A stretch of 64,000 nt of DNA from the NCBI GenBank assembly GCA_964588385.1, contig CAZPPG010000016.1, forward strand, positions 1 through 64,000. The letters are read 5' to 3'. The stretch's first letter is position 1, and the number at the start of each line of letters is the position of its first letter. The notes under the pieces are model-generated. The model did not search any database. It was not told the origin of the DNA and worked only from the letters and a program-made list of their open reading frames with translations. Source of the DNA: JAHBWV01 sp964588385. Lineage in GTDB: Bacteria; Planctomycetota; Phycisphaerae; Phycisphaerales; UBA1924. This document shows, piece by piece, positions 16,498 to 25,474 of this stretch. The translations under genes were made by a program, and so were the position numbers.

Positions 16498-18354
16498 ATG
16501 CCTCACCCGTCTCGACTCTCGATCCTCGGCGGCACGCTGCTCGGCCTCGTTCTCCTCACCGGCTGCTCCATCGAACGCTCCGGAGGCACGCGCTCGCGTT
16601 CGTCGGTCCCCGTCAAGTGGCCCGCGCTCGAGCCAGTCGATCCCGCGAAGAAGCACTCCCTCCGCGTCGACTATGGCGTCATGGTTCCCATGCGCGACGG
16701 CGTGATGCTCTCCGCGGACGTCTATCGCCCGGAAGCATCCGGCCAGTACCCCGTCATCCTCTCACGCACGCCCTACAACAAGGCCGGCGCCAGCAAGGCC
16801 TCCGTCGACCGCTATCGCTCATACGTCGAACGCGGCTACATCGTTGTGATCCAGGACGTCCGCGGCCGAGGCGATTCCCACGGCGACTTTCGCCCGTGGT
16901 TCCAGGAGGGCAACGACGGCTATGACACCGTCGAGTGGTGCGGCACACAGCCATGGTCCACCGGCAAGGTCGGCATGATCGGCGGCTCCTACGGCGGCTA
17001 CACGCAATGGGCCGCCGCCGTTCGCAAGCCCCCGCACCTGGCGGCGATCGTTCCAACTGTGGCCTGCCCCGATCCCTTTGTCGACGGTCTCATCAACGGG
17101 CCCACCGGCCTTCCCTCGCCCATCTGCGTCAGTTGGTACTTCTACACGTCCGGTCGACTGAACCAGCAGTCACACGCCGTGGAGTGGGCCAAGGTCTTTG
17201 ACCACCTGCCGCTCATCGAACTCGACGATCGCGCCGGCCGCCCCATGCCCATCTGGGATGAGATCGTCACCAACAGCCGCCTGAGCCCATTTTGGGACGA
17301 CGCACGCTACCAGAACCAGCTCAATCAGGTCACCATCCCCACGCTGAACATCTCCGGCTGGTACGACGACGAGCAGATCAGCACCATCACCAACTTCGCG
17401 GGCGCCATCGCAGACGGCAACCCCGGCTCTGACGGCGCGCACCACGCCCTGCTCATGGGCCCGTGGCCCCACAACGCCAACAGCGGCACGAAAGTGGGGG
17501 AGATCGAGTTTGGTCCCACCGCCAAGATCGACATGGATGCGTATGTACTGCGCTGGTTCGATCGCTGGCTGAAGGGAATCGAGAACGGCGTGGAGTCAGA
17601 GCCCCCCGTGCGCTACTTCACGATGGGCGACAACCAGTGGCGCGACGCTTCGACCTGGCCCATCCCCGGCACCACCTTCACGCCGTACTACGTTCGCAGC
17701 AACGGTGACGCCAACTCGCGCGAGGGCGACGGCACGCTCTCCACCCACCCGCCCGGACCCGCCGAACCCGCCGACGAGTACACCTACGACCCCGCCGACG
17801 CCACGCCCTTCATCACCGACCCGATGTTCAGTCAGGTCGGCGGCCCGGACGACTACTCGACAATCGAACTGCGCGAAGACATGCTTGTGTTCACAACGCC
17901 AACGCTCACCTCGTCGGTCGAGATCTGCGGTCCGATCAAGGCCACGCTCTGGGCCTCCTCGGATGCTCCCGACACCGACTTCATGGTCCGCGTCCTCAAC
18001 GTCCACCCCAGCGGCTTCTCCCAGCGGCTCTGCGACGGTGTCGTCCGCGCCCGCTTCCGGGACGGCATGGAGAATCCCACCCTCATCACGCCCGGCCAGG
18101 TCTACCAGTACGAGATCGACGTCTGGACCACCTGCCAGACCTTCCTCCCCGGCCACTCGATTCGCATCGAGATCATGTCCGCGAGCTTCCCGCAATGGGA
18201 CCGTAACCCCAATACGGGCAGAGACTTAGGCATAACGACCGAGTCCCGGCCCGCGCGTCAGACGATCTACCACGACGCCGCCCGTCCCTCTCACGTCTTG
18301 CTGCCCGTTGTGACGCGCTCTTCCGACACGCCCGTGGGCGCCGACCCATCCTGA
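16498..18354 (+). CDS. CocE/NonD-family hydrolase, lipoprotein
   Basis: A 618-residue alpha/beta-hydrolase of the X-Pro dipeptidyl-peptidase/cocaine-esterase type, with a lipoprotein signal ending in LLTGCS. The nucleophile is S164 in GGSYGGY. The acid is probably D290 in SGWYDDEQ and the histidine H325 in GPWPHN. The C-terminal part (about 410-600) is the jelly-roll domain of this family (for example ATLWASSDAPDTDFMVRV). Members cleave esters or N-terminal dipeptides; the substrate here is unknown, and the lipid anchor places it outside the cytoplasm. The ATG at 16498 has a GGAG site seven bases upstream and begins the signal peptide, so the longer upstream reading is rejected. Confidence 0.9.
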   Translation: MPHPSRLSILGGTLLGLVLLTGCSIERSGGTRSRSSVPVKWPALEPVDPAKKHSLRVDYGVMVPMRDGVMLSADVYRPEASGQYPVILSRTPYNKAGASKASVDRYRSYVERGYIVVIQDVRGRGDSHGDFRPWFQEGNDGYDTVEWCGTQPWSTGKVGMIGGSYGGYTQWAAAVRKPPHLAAIVPTVACPDPFVDGLINGPTGLPSPICVSWYFYTSGRLNQQSHAVEWAKVFDHLPLIELDDRAGRPMPIWDEIVTNSRLSPFWDDARYQNQLNQVTIPTLNISGWYDDEQISTITNFAGAIADGNPGSDGAHHALLMGPWPHNANSGTKVGEIEFGPTAKIDMDAYVLRWFDRWLKGIENGVESEPPVRYFTMGDNQWRDASTWPIPGTTFTPYYVRSNGDANSREGDGTLSTHPPGPAEPADEYTYDPADATPFITDPMFSQVGGPDDYSTIELREDMLVFTTPTLTSSVEICGPIKATLWASSDAPDTDFMVRVLNVHPSGFSQRLCDGVVRARFRDGMENPTLITPGQVYQYEIDVWTTCQTFLPGHSIRIEIMSASFPQWDRNPNTGRDLGITTESRPARQTIYHDAARPSHVLLPVVTRSSDTPVGADPS

Positions 18355-18453
18355 TCGGCGCCTCCCGTGCAGTCGGGCCCTCCCGCTGCTAATCTGAAGC
18401 CCACCGGATCAGATCTGACGCGCCATTCCGCTCAACCCGGAGTTCCATTCGCA

Positions 18454-20238
18454 ATGTTCAACGACATCATCGGCTTCATCAACGCGATCAACGGTGTCCT
18501 GTGGCATGACTATGTGCTCTACGGGGTGCTGAGCGTCGGCGTCCTCTTCACGATCTGGTCCGGCTTCAGCCAGTACCGCTCCCTCACGCACGGCGTCGCC
18601 GTCGTCCGCGGCAAGTACGACGACAAGAAAGACGCCGGCGCCATCAACCACTTCCAGGCGCTCTCCACCGCCCTCTCCGGCACGGTCGGGCTGGGCAACA
18701 TCGCCGGCGTCGCCGTGGCCGTCGCGCTCGGCGGGCCGGGCGCCATCTTCTGGATGTGGATCGTCGGACTCGTGGGCATGGCCCTGAAACTGACCGAAGT
18801 GACGCAGGCCATGCTCTTCCGCAACACCGATGATCCCGAGAACCCCCAAGGCGGAGCCATGTGGGTATGCAAGAAGGGCTTCGCCAAGATGCACCCCGCC
18901 CTTGCTCCTTTGGGAATGGTCGTCGGCTTCATCTTCTGCATCACCGTGATCATCTCCACCCTGACCGGCGGCAACATGTTCCAGTCCTGGTCGGTCGGAC
19001 AGATCACGAAGACCTACTTCCCGTCGTTTCCCGAGGTCGGCGCAGGCGTCATCCTCGCCATCCTCGCGGGCATGGTCATCATCGGCGGCATCAAGCGCAT
19101 CGGCGCCGTCACCGGCCGCCTTGTTCCCGTCATGTGCGGCTTCTATATCCTCGGCGCGCTGGTCGTTCTGGTGATGAACGTCACTAAGATCCCCGACGCG
19201 CTCCGCCTCATCGTCGTCAGCGCCCTCCCGCCCGCGCTCGGCGGTGAATCTGCCAACCCCGTCGGCGCCTTCCTCGGCGGCACGTGGGGCTATGCCCTGT
19301 ACTGGGGCATGAAGCGGGCGCTCTTCTCCAACGAGGCCGGCCAGGGCTCCAGCCCCATGGCGCACTCGGCCGCAAAGACCAATGAGCCTGTCCGCGAGGG
19401 CGTCGTTGCAGGGCTCGAGCCCTTCATCGACACCATTGTCGTGTGCACCATCACCGCGCTGGTCGTCCTCATCAGCGGCGCGTGGAACCGCGAGCCGGGC
19501 GCCACGTACGACACACCCTCCCCCATCGTTCAGGCGGTCGATGCTTCAGGTGCGCCCATTCCCAACCATTGGGTTCCCGCCCGTACGGATGTGCCGCCCA
19601 AGAGCGAGGCGGAAGCCAAGATCAGCAACGTCTGGCGTGCCGGCGACGGCGTGTTCATGCTCGTCCGCGCCGAGGCCGATGCACGCACCGGCCGAGACGT
19701 GCATCAGTTGGCCGGACGGATTGTGTCGGGAGCCGACGGCGCCCTTCGTGTGGAATGGAATCACTATGAGTCGGCCGTCGCGCCCACTGCGTACGACAAC
19801 GGCATTCACATGAATCTCGCCGGCCCCGCTCTGACGGGCTACGCCTTCGATCGCAACGTCCCCGGCATGGGCATGCTCATCGTCACCATCGCCGCGTGGC
19901 TCTTCGCCCTCTCCACCATCATTTCGTGGGCCTACTACGGCGAGCAGGCCGTCGTGTTCATGTTCGGCAAGTGGGCCGTCATGCCCTATAAGCTGCTGTA
20001 TTGCGGCGCGTGCATCGTCTCGACCATGGGTTTCATCACCACCGATGCGGAGCTCGACGCCTTCGCCAGTCTCGGCACCGGCGTCATGCTCTGGGCCAAC
20101 ATCCCCATCATGCTCATCTTCGGGCCCACGGCGATGAAGGCCTATCGCGAGTACAACAACAAGCTCAAGCGCGGCGAGTTCAAGGGCCACGCTTACCCCT
20201 CCATCGCCGACGTGGCGGAGGGCAAGGACGTTCAATAA
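18454..20238 (+). CDS. Sodium/alanine symporter family (AGCS) transporter
   Basis: A 594-residue inner-membrane transporter with the AGCS signatures GTVGLGNIAGVAVAVALGGPGA, given here only as its core NIAGVAVAVALGGPG, and KRALFSNEAGQGSSPMAHSAA near the middle (core SNEAGQGSSPMAH). It should import alanine, glycine or related amino acids with sodium. It is about 100 residues longer than typical members: a hydrophilic segment at about residues 341-467 sits between two membrane helices. The ATG at 18454 follows a GGAG site by 11 bases. It is convergent with the PP2C phosphatase gene, and a GC palindrome lies between them. Confidence 0.9.
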   Translation: MFNDIIGFINAINGVLWHDYVLYGVLSVGVLFTIWSGFSQYRSLTHGVAVVRGKYDDKKDAGAINHFQALSTALSGTVGLGNIAGVAVAVALGGPGAIFWMWIVGLVGMALKLTEVTQAMLFRNTDDPENPQGGAMWVCKKGFAKMHPALAPLGMVVGFIFCITVIISTLTGGNMFQSWSVGQITKTYFPSFPEVGAGVILAILAGMVIIGGIKRIGAVTGRLVPVMCGFYILGALVVLVMNVTKIPDALRLIVVSALPPALGGESANPVGAFLGGTWGYALYWGMKRALFSNEAGQGSSPMAHSAAKTNEPVREGVVAGLEPFIDTIVVCTITALVVLISGAWNREPGATYDTPSPIVQAVDASGAPIPNHWVPARTDVPPKSEAEAKISNVWRAGDGVFMLVRAEADARTGRDVHQLAGRIVSGADGALRVEWNHYESAVAPTAYDNGIHMNLAGPALTGYAFDRNVPGMGMLIVTIAAWLFALSTIISWAYYGEQAVVFMFGKWAVMPYKLLYCGACIVSTMGFITTDAELDAFASLGTGVMLWANIPIMLIFGPTAMKAYREYNNKLKRGEFKGHAYPSIADVAEGKDVQ

Positions 20239-20291
20239 CGACCGTTGAGCGTCCGGACCTTTAGGGGCCGCCATCACACCCCAAACGCTCT

Positions 20292-20305
20292 CGCCCGCGC
20301 GGGCG
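20292..20305. terminator. GC-rich palindrome between convergent genes
   Basis: CGCCCGCGCGGGCG is a perfect palindrome in the 81-base gap between the symporter and the convergent phosphatase gene. It is followed on the plus strand, after GGGGCC, by only three T residues. It may act as a two-way terminator, but the short T-tract makes this weak. Confidence 0.35.
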
Positions 20306-20319
20306 GGGCCTTTGCGCGC

Positions 20320-21615
20320 TCACCCCTCATATCGCATCACGATCAGCGTCTGGTCGTCCGTCGATGGCTCTCCGCGGCTGAACGCTCCCGTCTCGCGCAC
20401 GATCCGTTCGGCGATCTCGTGCGCCGACGCACCCCGCGACTCGACCAGCAACCGATCCAGCCGTCCCTCCCCATACAGCTCGCGCGATCCATTCGCATCC
20501 TTTGGCGCCATCGACTCCGTGATCCCGTCCGTGTACAGCACCAGCACGTCCCCGGGCTCCAACTCCACCGCCGCATCCTCAAACGTCGCGTCCGGCATGA
20601 TCCCCAGCGGGATCGACGCGTTCTCATCCAGCGTGATCACGCGCTCTCCCCGCACCAGGCGCGGCGGGTTGTGCCCCGCGCTCGAATACACCACCCGACG
20701 TGACCGGGGCTCGATCGCCGCATAGAACGCCGTCACAAACGTCCCTGATGTGGTGTACGACCGCGCCAGGTGATGATTGATGTGCAGAAGCACCTCGCGT
20801 GGCGGCTGCGGTGCCCCGGGCCTCGTGTGCGCGATCGCGTGCGTCACCGCCATCAGCACCGCCGCCGGCGTTCCGTGGCCGGAAACATCCGCGATGAACA
20901 CGCCCCACCCTCGCTCGCCCAGCGGGAAGAAGTCGTAGTAGTCTCCGCCCGCTCGCGCGCTGGTCGCATAATGCGTCGCCACGTCAAAGCCCGGAATCGT
21001 CGGCAACTCCGGCGGCAGGAGCGAGCGCTGGATCTGCCCGACCACCTGCAGCTCTCGATCCAGGGCCGCCATCGCCTCGGTCAACTGATTCCGCAGCACC
21101 AGGTTCTGCGTTCCCCGCCCGAACAGCGACGACTGCCAGTGCATCATCGGCACCATGGTCCGGTCGAACTCGACCCCCGGCTTGAAAAGCGTCATCCCGA
21201 CGTTGATCCCCTTGCCGCCCTCGTAGTTCGGCAGCGCAATCAACGACTGAAACCCATCCAGATAAAAGTGTGCCGGATCGTCTGCCTTCAGGCGCGACGG
21301 TATGTCCTCGATCACAAGCGGTTTGTCCGCGAACGCGATCTCACCCAAGAGCCCGCCTCTCATCCGAGGAAGACGGTGACGCTCTTTCCACGGGTTGAAC
21401 TGCTCGGGAAACCGCGAGGAGCGCGTGATGAGAAACTCCGGCGGCTCAATCCCCCGCCTCGACACCGCCAGGAAGTCCTCCATGGGAAAGAACTCGTGTA
21501 CGCCCGCCCAATAGACGCTCACCATCTCCTCCGGATCCGTGAGGTCCGAGACGCTCTTCATCACCCGGTCGATGATCTCCAGTTCCTCGGTCCAGTGGCG
21601 TCTGGATGTGGTCAT
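20320..21615 (-). CDS. GAF-like/PP2C (SpoIIE-type) serine phosphatase
   Basis: A 431-residue cytoplasmic protein. The N-terminal half (about 10-170) looks like a GAF-type sensory domain (FFPMEDFLAVSRRGIEPP, then LIALPNYEGGKG). The C-terminal half is a SpoIIE/RsbU-type PP2C phosphatase with ARAGGDYYDFF, FIADVSGHGTPAAV and SSAGHNPP, which supply the metal-binding aspartates, and a final TDGITES. Such proteins dephosphorylate anti-sigma-antagonist partners or similar targets; no partner lies next to it. The start at 21615 has a GGAGGAA site at good spacing and is preferred to the longer reading to 21765. Confidence 0.9.
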   Translation of the reverse strand: MTTSRRHWTEELEIIDRVMKSVSDLTDPEEMVSVYWAGVHEFFPMEDFLAVSRRGIEPPEFLITRSSRFPEQFNPWKERHRLPRMRGGLLGEIAFADKPLVIEDIPSRLKADDPAHFYLDGFQSLIALPNYEGGKGINVGMTLFKPGVEFDRTMVPMMHWQSSLFGRGTQNLVLRNQLTEAMAALDRELQVVGQIQRSLLPPELPTIPGFDVATHYATSARAGGDYYDFFPLGERGWGVFIADVSGHGTPAAVLMAVTHAIAHTRPGAPQPPREVLLHINHHLARSYTTSGTFVTAFYAAIEPRSRRVVYSSAGHNPPRLVRGERVITLDENASIPLGIMPDATFEDAAVELEPGDVLVLYTDGITESMAPKDANGSRELYGEGRLDRLLVESRGASAHEIAERIVRETGAFSRGEPSTDDQTLIVMRYEG

Positions 21616-21794
21616 GGCGTGGCATTCCTCCGTGTTCCGCGTTCCGCAAGCGTATGGGCACGGCGCGAGCAGGCTCTCCGCGAAGGTCCGCCGCGATCGA
21701 GGTCGCTCCGCTCCTGAACCGTCTATTCTTGTTCGCTCGCTCACCATCCGATCAACGCCCGGCAACCCAGCACTCTCCCGCGGAGCCTCGCCCC

Positions 21795-22457
21795 ATGCCT
21801 CTCAATCGCGACCAGATCACCATCCGTGCCGCTCGCGAACTCAAGGACGGCTACATCGTCAACCTCGGCATCGGCATGCCCACGCTCGTGGCAAACCACA
21901 TTCCTCAGGGCATGGACGTCTGGCTGCAATCCGAGAACGGCCTGCTTGGCATCGGCCCCTTTCCCACGGAGTCCGATGTCGATCCCGATCTCATCAACGC
22001 GGGCAAGCAGACCATCACCGCCCGCCTCGGCGCGTCCTACTTCTCCTCCGCCGACTCCTTCGCCATGATCCGTGGCGGCCACATCGACATGTGCATCCTG
22101 GGCGCGATGCAGGTGTCCGAAGAGGGCGACATCGCCAACTGGATGATCCCCGGCAAAATGGTCAAAGGGATGGGCGGCGCGATGGACCTCGTTGCCGGTG
22201 TCAAGCGCGTGGTCGTCACCATGGAGCACAACGCCAAGGACGGCACGCCCAAGCTCGTCAAGGCCTGCTCGCTCCCCCTCACCGGTCAGCGCTGCATCGA
22301 CATGGTGATCACCGACCTCTGCGTGCTTGAGATGGACCACGCGAAGCGCCGCTTCGTCTTGAAGGAAGTCGCTCCCGGCGTCACCCCGGACGAGGTCCGC
22401 GCCAAGACCGAGGCAGAGATCATCATCCCCGCGCAGGTCGCCACGGTCGCCGCCTGA
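21795..22457 (+). CDS. 3-oxoacid CoA-transferase subunit B
   Basis: A 220-residue class-I CoA-transferase beta subunit, which moves CoA between succinyl-CoA and a 3-oxoacid such as acetoacetate. It has the N-terminal GIGMPTLVANH, the catalytic-glutamate motif SENGLLGIGPFP, the GGHIDMCILGAMQV stretch and a PGKMVKGMGGAMDL motif, all typical. The enzyme normally works with a subunit A encoded just upstream, but here the upstream gene is a divergent phosphatase and downstream is a convergent zf-TFIIB gene. Subunit A must be elsewhere or absent. The ATG at 21795 matches the family start. Confidence 0.9.
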   Translation: MPLNRDQITIRAARELKDGYIVNLGIGMPTLVANHIPQGMDVWLQSENGLLGIGPFPTESDVDPDLINAGKQTITARLGASYFSSADSFAMIRGGHIDMCILGAMQVSEEGDIANWMIPGKMVKGMGGAMDLVAGVKRVVVTMEHNAKDGTPKLVKACSLPLTGQRCIDMVITDLCVLEMDHAKRRFVLKEVAPGVTPDEVRAKTEAEIIIPAQVATVAA

Positions 22458-22477
22458 GAGGTCCCGCCTCGCTCCGC

Positions 22478-22879
22478 TTACTTCTTCGCGATCTTGCGGA
22501 AGATAGAGATCACCCGCTCCTTGATCGTGAACTCCGCAAGGTCCTGCAACTCCCCCCGGTCCAGCAGAATCCCGCTGCACTTGCCGCACGTGTGCATCTC
22601 CACGTGCTGCTGCTGCGGATCCATCACATGGATCAGTGGCGACTTATCGCGCGGGCAGCACAGCTCGCCCGTGATCCACGTGTGTCGCCCGGGCGTGTCG
22701 ACCTTCCGGTCCACCAGCTCCACCGCGCCTTCGAGCTTCACGACGCGTTCGATCTCGTGGGCATCGAACCACATGCTGCCGCACGCCGCGCACCGATCCA
22801 CGTACAGGTTCCCCTGCAGGCAGATCTTTTCCATGACCTGCCCATCATGGGGACAACTGATCTTGGGGTCTTCCTTCAC
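22478..22879 (-). CDS. zf-TFIIB domain protein, copy 1
   Basis: A 133-residue protein with two zinc-ribbon-like units of the zf-TFIIB type. The first has CPHDG followed by CAACGSMWFDAHEIERV (about residues 9-46); the second has CPRDKSPL followed by CGKCSGILLDRGELQDL (about 75-112). The pairs of CxxC or CxxDG motifs should bind zinc. The function of these small proteins is not known. The start is a GTG at 22879 with a GGGAGG site six bases upstream. A second copy lies 75 bases upstream on the same strand. Confidence 0.82.
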   Translation of the reverse strand: MKEDPKISCPHDGQVMEKICLQGNLYVDRCAACGSMWFDAHEIERVVKLEGAVELVDRKVDTPGRHTWITGELCCPRDKSPLIHVMDPQQQHVEMHTCGKCSGILLDRGELQDLAEFTIKERVISIFRKIAKK

Positions 22880-22954
22880 CTCGAAACCTCCCAGAGTACC
22901 CTTCCGACGCGGGATGCGGCGCGATGCACTATCGGTCAGTCGCCGCCCTCATGC

Positions 22955-23362
22955 TCAGCCGAACATCGTACGAAGCCGCTCGAGCAGGTTGAACTCCGCG
23001 AGGTCCTGGAGCTCACCGCCGTCCAGGAAGACGCCTCCGCACACCGTGCACTTCTCATACCGAACGTGCAACTGCCGGGGATCGCTCATGGCGATCAACG
23101 GGCTCTTGTCCCGTGGGCACGCGATCTGGCGCCGCCCGTCCATGCGGTCGGAGACCGTCGTCGGCCCCTTGTCGATCTTCTCCGCCTGGCCCGCCACGGC
23201 GATCACCCGCTCCAACTCCAGCGCATCCAGCCAAAGCCCTCCGCACGCCCCGCATCGGTCAACGCTCAGATCACCGGTGGTGAGGCGCGTCATTCGTCCG
23301 CGGCACTTGGGGCACTCGATCAGACGGCCCTTGATGTCCTCACCATGCTGGGAATCGCTCAT
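22955..23362 (-). CDS. zf-TFIIB domain protein, copy 2
   Basis: A 135-residue paralogue of the neighbouring protein, with the same two units: CPKCRGRM plus CGACGGLWLDALELERV (about residues 17-56), and CPRDKSPLIAM plus CTVCGGVFLDGGELQDL (about 78-122). Shared phrases such as CPRDKSPLI and GELQDLAEF show a tandem duplication. The cysteine pairs should bind zinc; the target, nucleic acid or protein, is unknown. Its promoter would lie between 23363 and the divergent dipeptidase gene at 23426. Confidence 0.82.
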   Translation of the reverse strand: MSDSQHGEDIKGRLIECPKCRGRMTRLTTGDLSVDRCGACGGLWLDALELERVIAVAGQAEKIDKGPTTVSDRMDGRRQIACPRDKSPLIAMSDPRQLHVRYEKCTVCGGVFLDGGELQDLAEFNLLERLRTMFG

Positions 23363-23425
23363 GCCCGCAGTATACAGGCGCCGTCGCCCTCTTCACGCCC
23401 CGTTTCACGCCCGGTACCATGGCCC

Positions 23426-24562
23426 ATGCCCACGCCCCTTCCGGACGCTCGGCCAGCCGCCGACCCACCCCTGAGATGGCGAACCTGGTTCGATGCCCAT
23501 CTCGACCTGGCTTGCCTCGCCGAGTGCGGCCGCGACCTCTCAAAGCCGCCCCTCGAAGGCGCCGGCCCGTTCCAGCCCGCGGCGCTCTCTTTCCCAACCA
23601 TGCGCTCCGGTAACGTCCGCGCCTGTCTCGGCACCATCTTCACCGAGGCCGATGGCACCGACGAGGTCGGTTACCCCGCCGCCGACGCCGAAGCCGCCCA
23701 TCGCCGGGGCGTCGCCCAGCTCGACCGCTACCGCGCGTGGCATCGGACCGGCATCTTCCAGCTTCAGGACATGCGCCCCCGCCGCGGCGCGCCGCCCTTC
23801 GCACGCATGGACCTCCCCGCACCCAACGCCGCGCCCATGCGGCTCGGCATCCTCATGGAGTGTGCCGATCCCATCCGGTCTCCGGAAGAACTCCCCTGGT
23901 GGGTCGCGCGCGGCGTCTCCGTCATCGGCATGGCCTGGGGCCGCGGCTCCCGCTACACCGCTGGCAACATGACCACTGGCCCGACCGGTCTGCCCGGCAT
24001 CGCCCCCATCGGCCGCGAACTCGTCAAAGCCATGGACGCGCTCGGAGTGGTCCACGATGCCTCACACCTCGCTTGGCAGGCCATGGACGACCTCTTCTCC
24101 ATGACCGACGCGCTCGTCATCGCCTCGCACTCCAACTGTTCCGCGCTCCTGGAGTGGCCCGCGCGTGGCGCGACACAAGGCGCCAAGCCCAACGAACGCC
24201 ATCTGCGCGATGACCACATCAAGGAGATCGGCCGACGTGGCGGTGTCATCGGCCTGAACCTCGTCCGCAACTTCATCCGCTCCGGCCTCAATCGCGAAGA
24301 TCCGAACGATCGCCCGTCGATCGACGATGCAGCCGACCACGTTGAGCACATCTGTTCGGTCATGGGCCATCGCCGTGGCGTGGGCCTCGGCTCCGACCTC
24401 GACGGGGGCATCACCCGCAACGAGATCCCCGCAGGGCTGAACTCCCACGACGACATGCACCTCATCAGCGACGCCCTCAGATGCCGGGGCTGGAGCGACG
24501 CCGACATCCGCGGCTTTGAATGGGACAACTGGGCACGGGTGCTCGGAGTGAGTGGGGGCTGA
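23426..24562 (+). CDS. Membrane dipeptidase-like peptidase M19
   Basis: A 378-residue zinc dipeptidase of family M19 (renal dipeptidase type). Metal ligands are visible: HLD in WFDAHLDLA near the N-terminus, E in LMECADP, H in IASHSNCSALL, and the GLGSDLDGG aspartate near the C-terminus. No signal peptide is apparent, so it is probably cytoplasmic and may turn over dipeptides, including D-amino-acid ones. The start at 23426 is uncertain within a few codons; longer upstream reading in the same frame runs antisense to the zf-TFIIB genes and is rejected. The next gene begins 11 bases after the stop and may be co-transcribed. Confidence 0.88.
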   Translation: MPTPLPDARPAADPPLRWRTWFDAHLDLACLAECGRDLSKPPLEGAGPFQPAALSFPTMRSGNVRACLGTIFTEADGTDEVGYPAADAEAAHRRGVAQLDRYRAWHRTGIFQLQDMRPRRGAPPFARMDLPAPNAAPMRLGILMECADPIRSPEELPWWVARGVSVIGMAWGRGSRYTAGNMTTGPTGLPGIAPIGRELVKAMDALGVVHDASHLAWQAMDDLFSMTDALVIASHSNCSALLEWPARGATQGAKPNERHLRDDHIKEIGRRGGVIGLNLVRNFIRSGLNREDPNDRPSIDDAADHVEHICSVMGHRRGVGLGSDLDGGITRNEIPAGLNSHDDMHLISDALRCRGWSDADIRGFEWDNWARVLGVSGG

Positions 24563-24573
24563 GACCAGTGGCG

Positions 24574-25173
24574 ATGCTCGTCCATCTCATCGATGATCGG
24601 AGCCGCGCGTCGATCCTGCGATCCGGCATTCGCGGTGCGGCCGCAACAATCAGATCCACCGGTGCCCACGTGGATCTCGCTCGTGCCGTGTACGCGATGC
24701 CCGTGCTTCCAAACTACTTCGTGACCCACCAATGGCTTCGAGAACTCAAGCGCGAAGGAATGCGCACAGTCTCCGGTGTCTACTTTCGGCTTCGCTCGGA
24801 CTGTCTGGTTTGGGTCGGTCGGTACAACGGAGACCACCGGCTGGTACCGCTTGGACATGCGATCGCGCTGATCATGAGCGAGCAGGATCCGCGCGGGTGG
24901 CAACTGGTGGTGCCGGGCACGGTTCCCGCAAAGGCGATTCACGCCGTGCGTCCCGTCCCACAGGTTGTGGGTTGGAGATACCACCCGGAGAGCCACGTCA
25001 CGGGCCCGTGGAAGTGTCTCTGCGCATTCTGTCTCGAATCGCAGAAGGGCGGCATCAAGTCGATGCGCCTGTGCAGGGCGCTTCTGAAGTCTGAAGGGGT
25101 CGAAGCTCTGAACATCGAGGACGACCTCCGACGAGTCGTGCGACCAAAGCGCGCCTCGGCAAGTGGCGGGTGA
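24574..25173 (+). CDS. Conserved-looking protein of unknown function with CxCxxC motif
   Basis: A 199-residue protein I cannot place in a named family. It opens with LVHLIDDRSRASILRSGIRG, a pattern (H, then IL..GI) also seen at the N-terminus of ADP-ribosyltransferase-like folds such as KptA and DarT. The middle has THQWLRELKREG and GVYFRLRSDCLVWVGRYN, then PQVVGWRYHPESH, and it ends with KCLCAFC, a possible metal site. The even spread of W, Y and H residues suggests a real folded protein. The ATG at 24574 is used; a GTG at 24568 is possible. It follows the dipeptidase closely on the same strand. The ART-like idea is only a hint. Confidence 0.6.
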   Translation: MLVHLIDDRSRASILRSGIRGAAATIRSTGAHVDLARAVYAMPVLPNYFVTHQWLRELKREGMRTVSGVYFRLRSDCLVWVGRYNGDHRLVPLGHAIALIMSEQDPRGWQLVVPGTVPAKAIHAVRPVPQVVGWRYHPESHVTGPWKCLCAFCLESQKGGIKSMRLCRALLKSEGVEALNIEDDLRRVVRPKRASASGG

Positions 25174-25474
25174 GCGGGCTCCCTCCACGACCCGTTTCAT
25201 CCCACGAACGGGCCATGCGCCGCGCGCAGGTTTGTGATCCCTTCCGCTCCTGAGCGCCCAATCCTCCGTCGAAGCTCTGAGCCCAAAACAAGATCGTTCG
25301 CAAAGCTCAGCCGCACTTCACCGCTGCCTCACGCACGCGCGGCATCATTCATCCATGTCTGCCGGCGCCAGAAGCACCAACGTCCATGCCGCAGATCGAA
25401 TGAACTCGTGTGTCGGGCCGCCGCGATCAACCTTGTCCTGTGCGGCTCACACACCTAGCGAAAGGGAATAAGCC
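25174..25474. other. Intergenic region without a recognised gene
   Basis: These 301 bases hold no convincing coding frame: a short open frame exists but has biased, unprotein-like composition. The promoter of the DUF4142 lipoprotein gene should lie in its right half; I could not pick clear -35/-10 boxes. Confidence 0.5.

Noticed and set aside
22592..23425. Upstream extension of the dipeptidase gene
   Set aside because: The added sequence is antisense to the two zf-TFIIB genes and has no conserved motif; the family start fits 23426.
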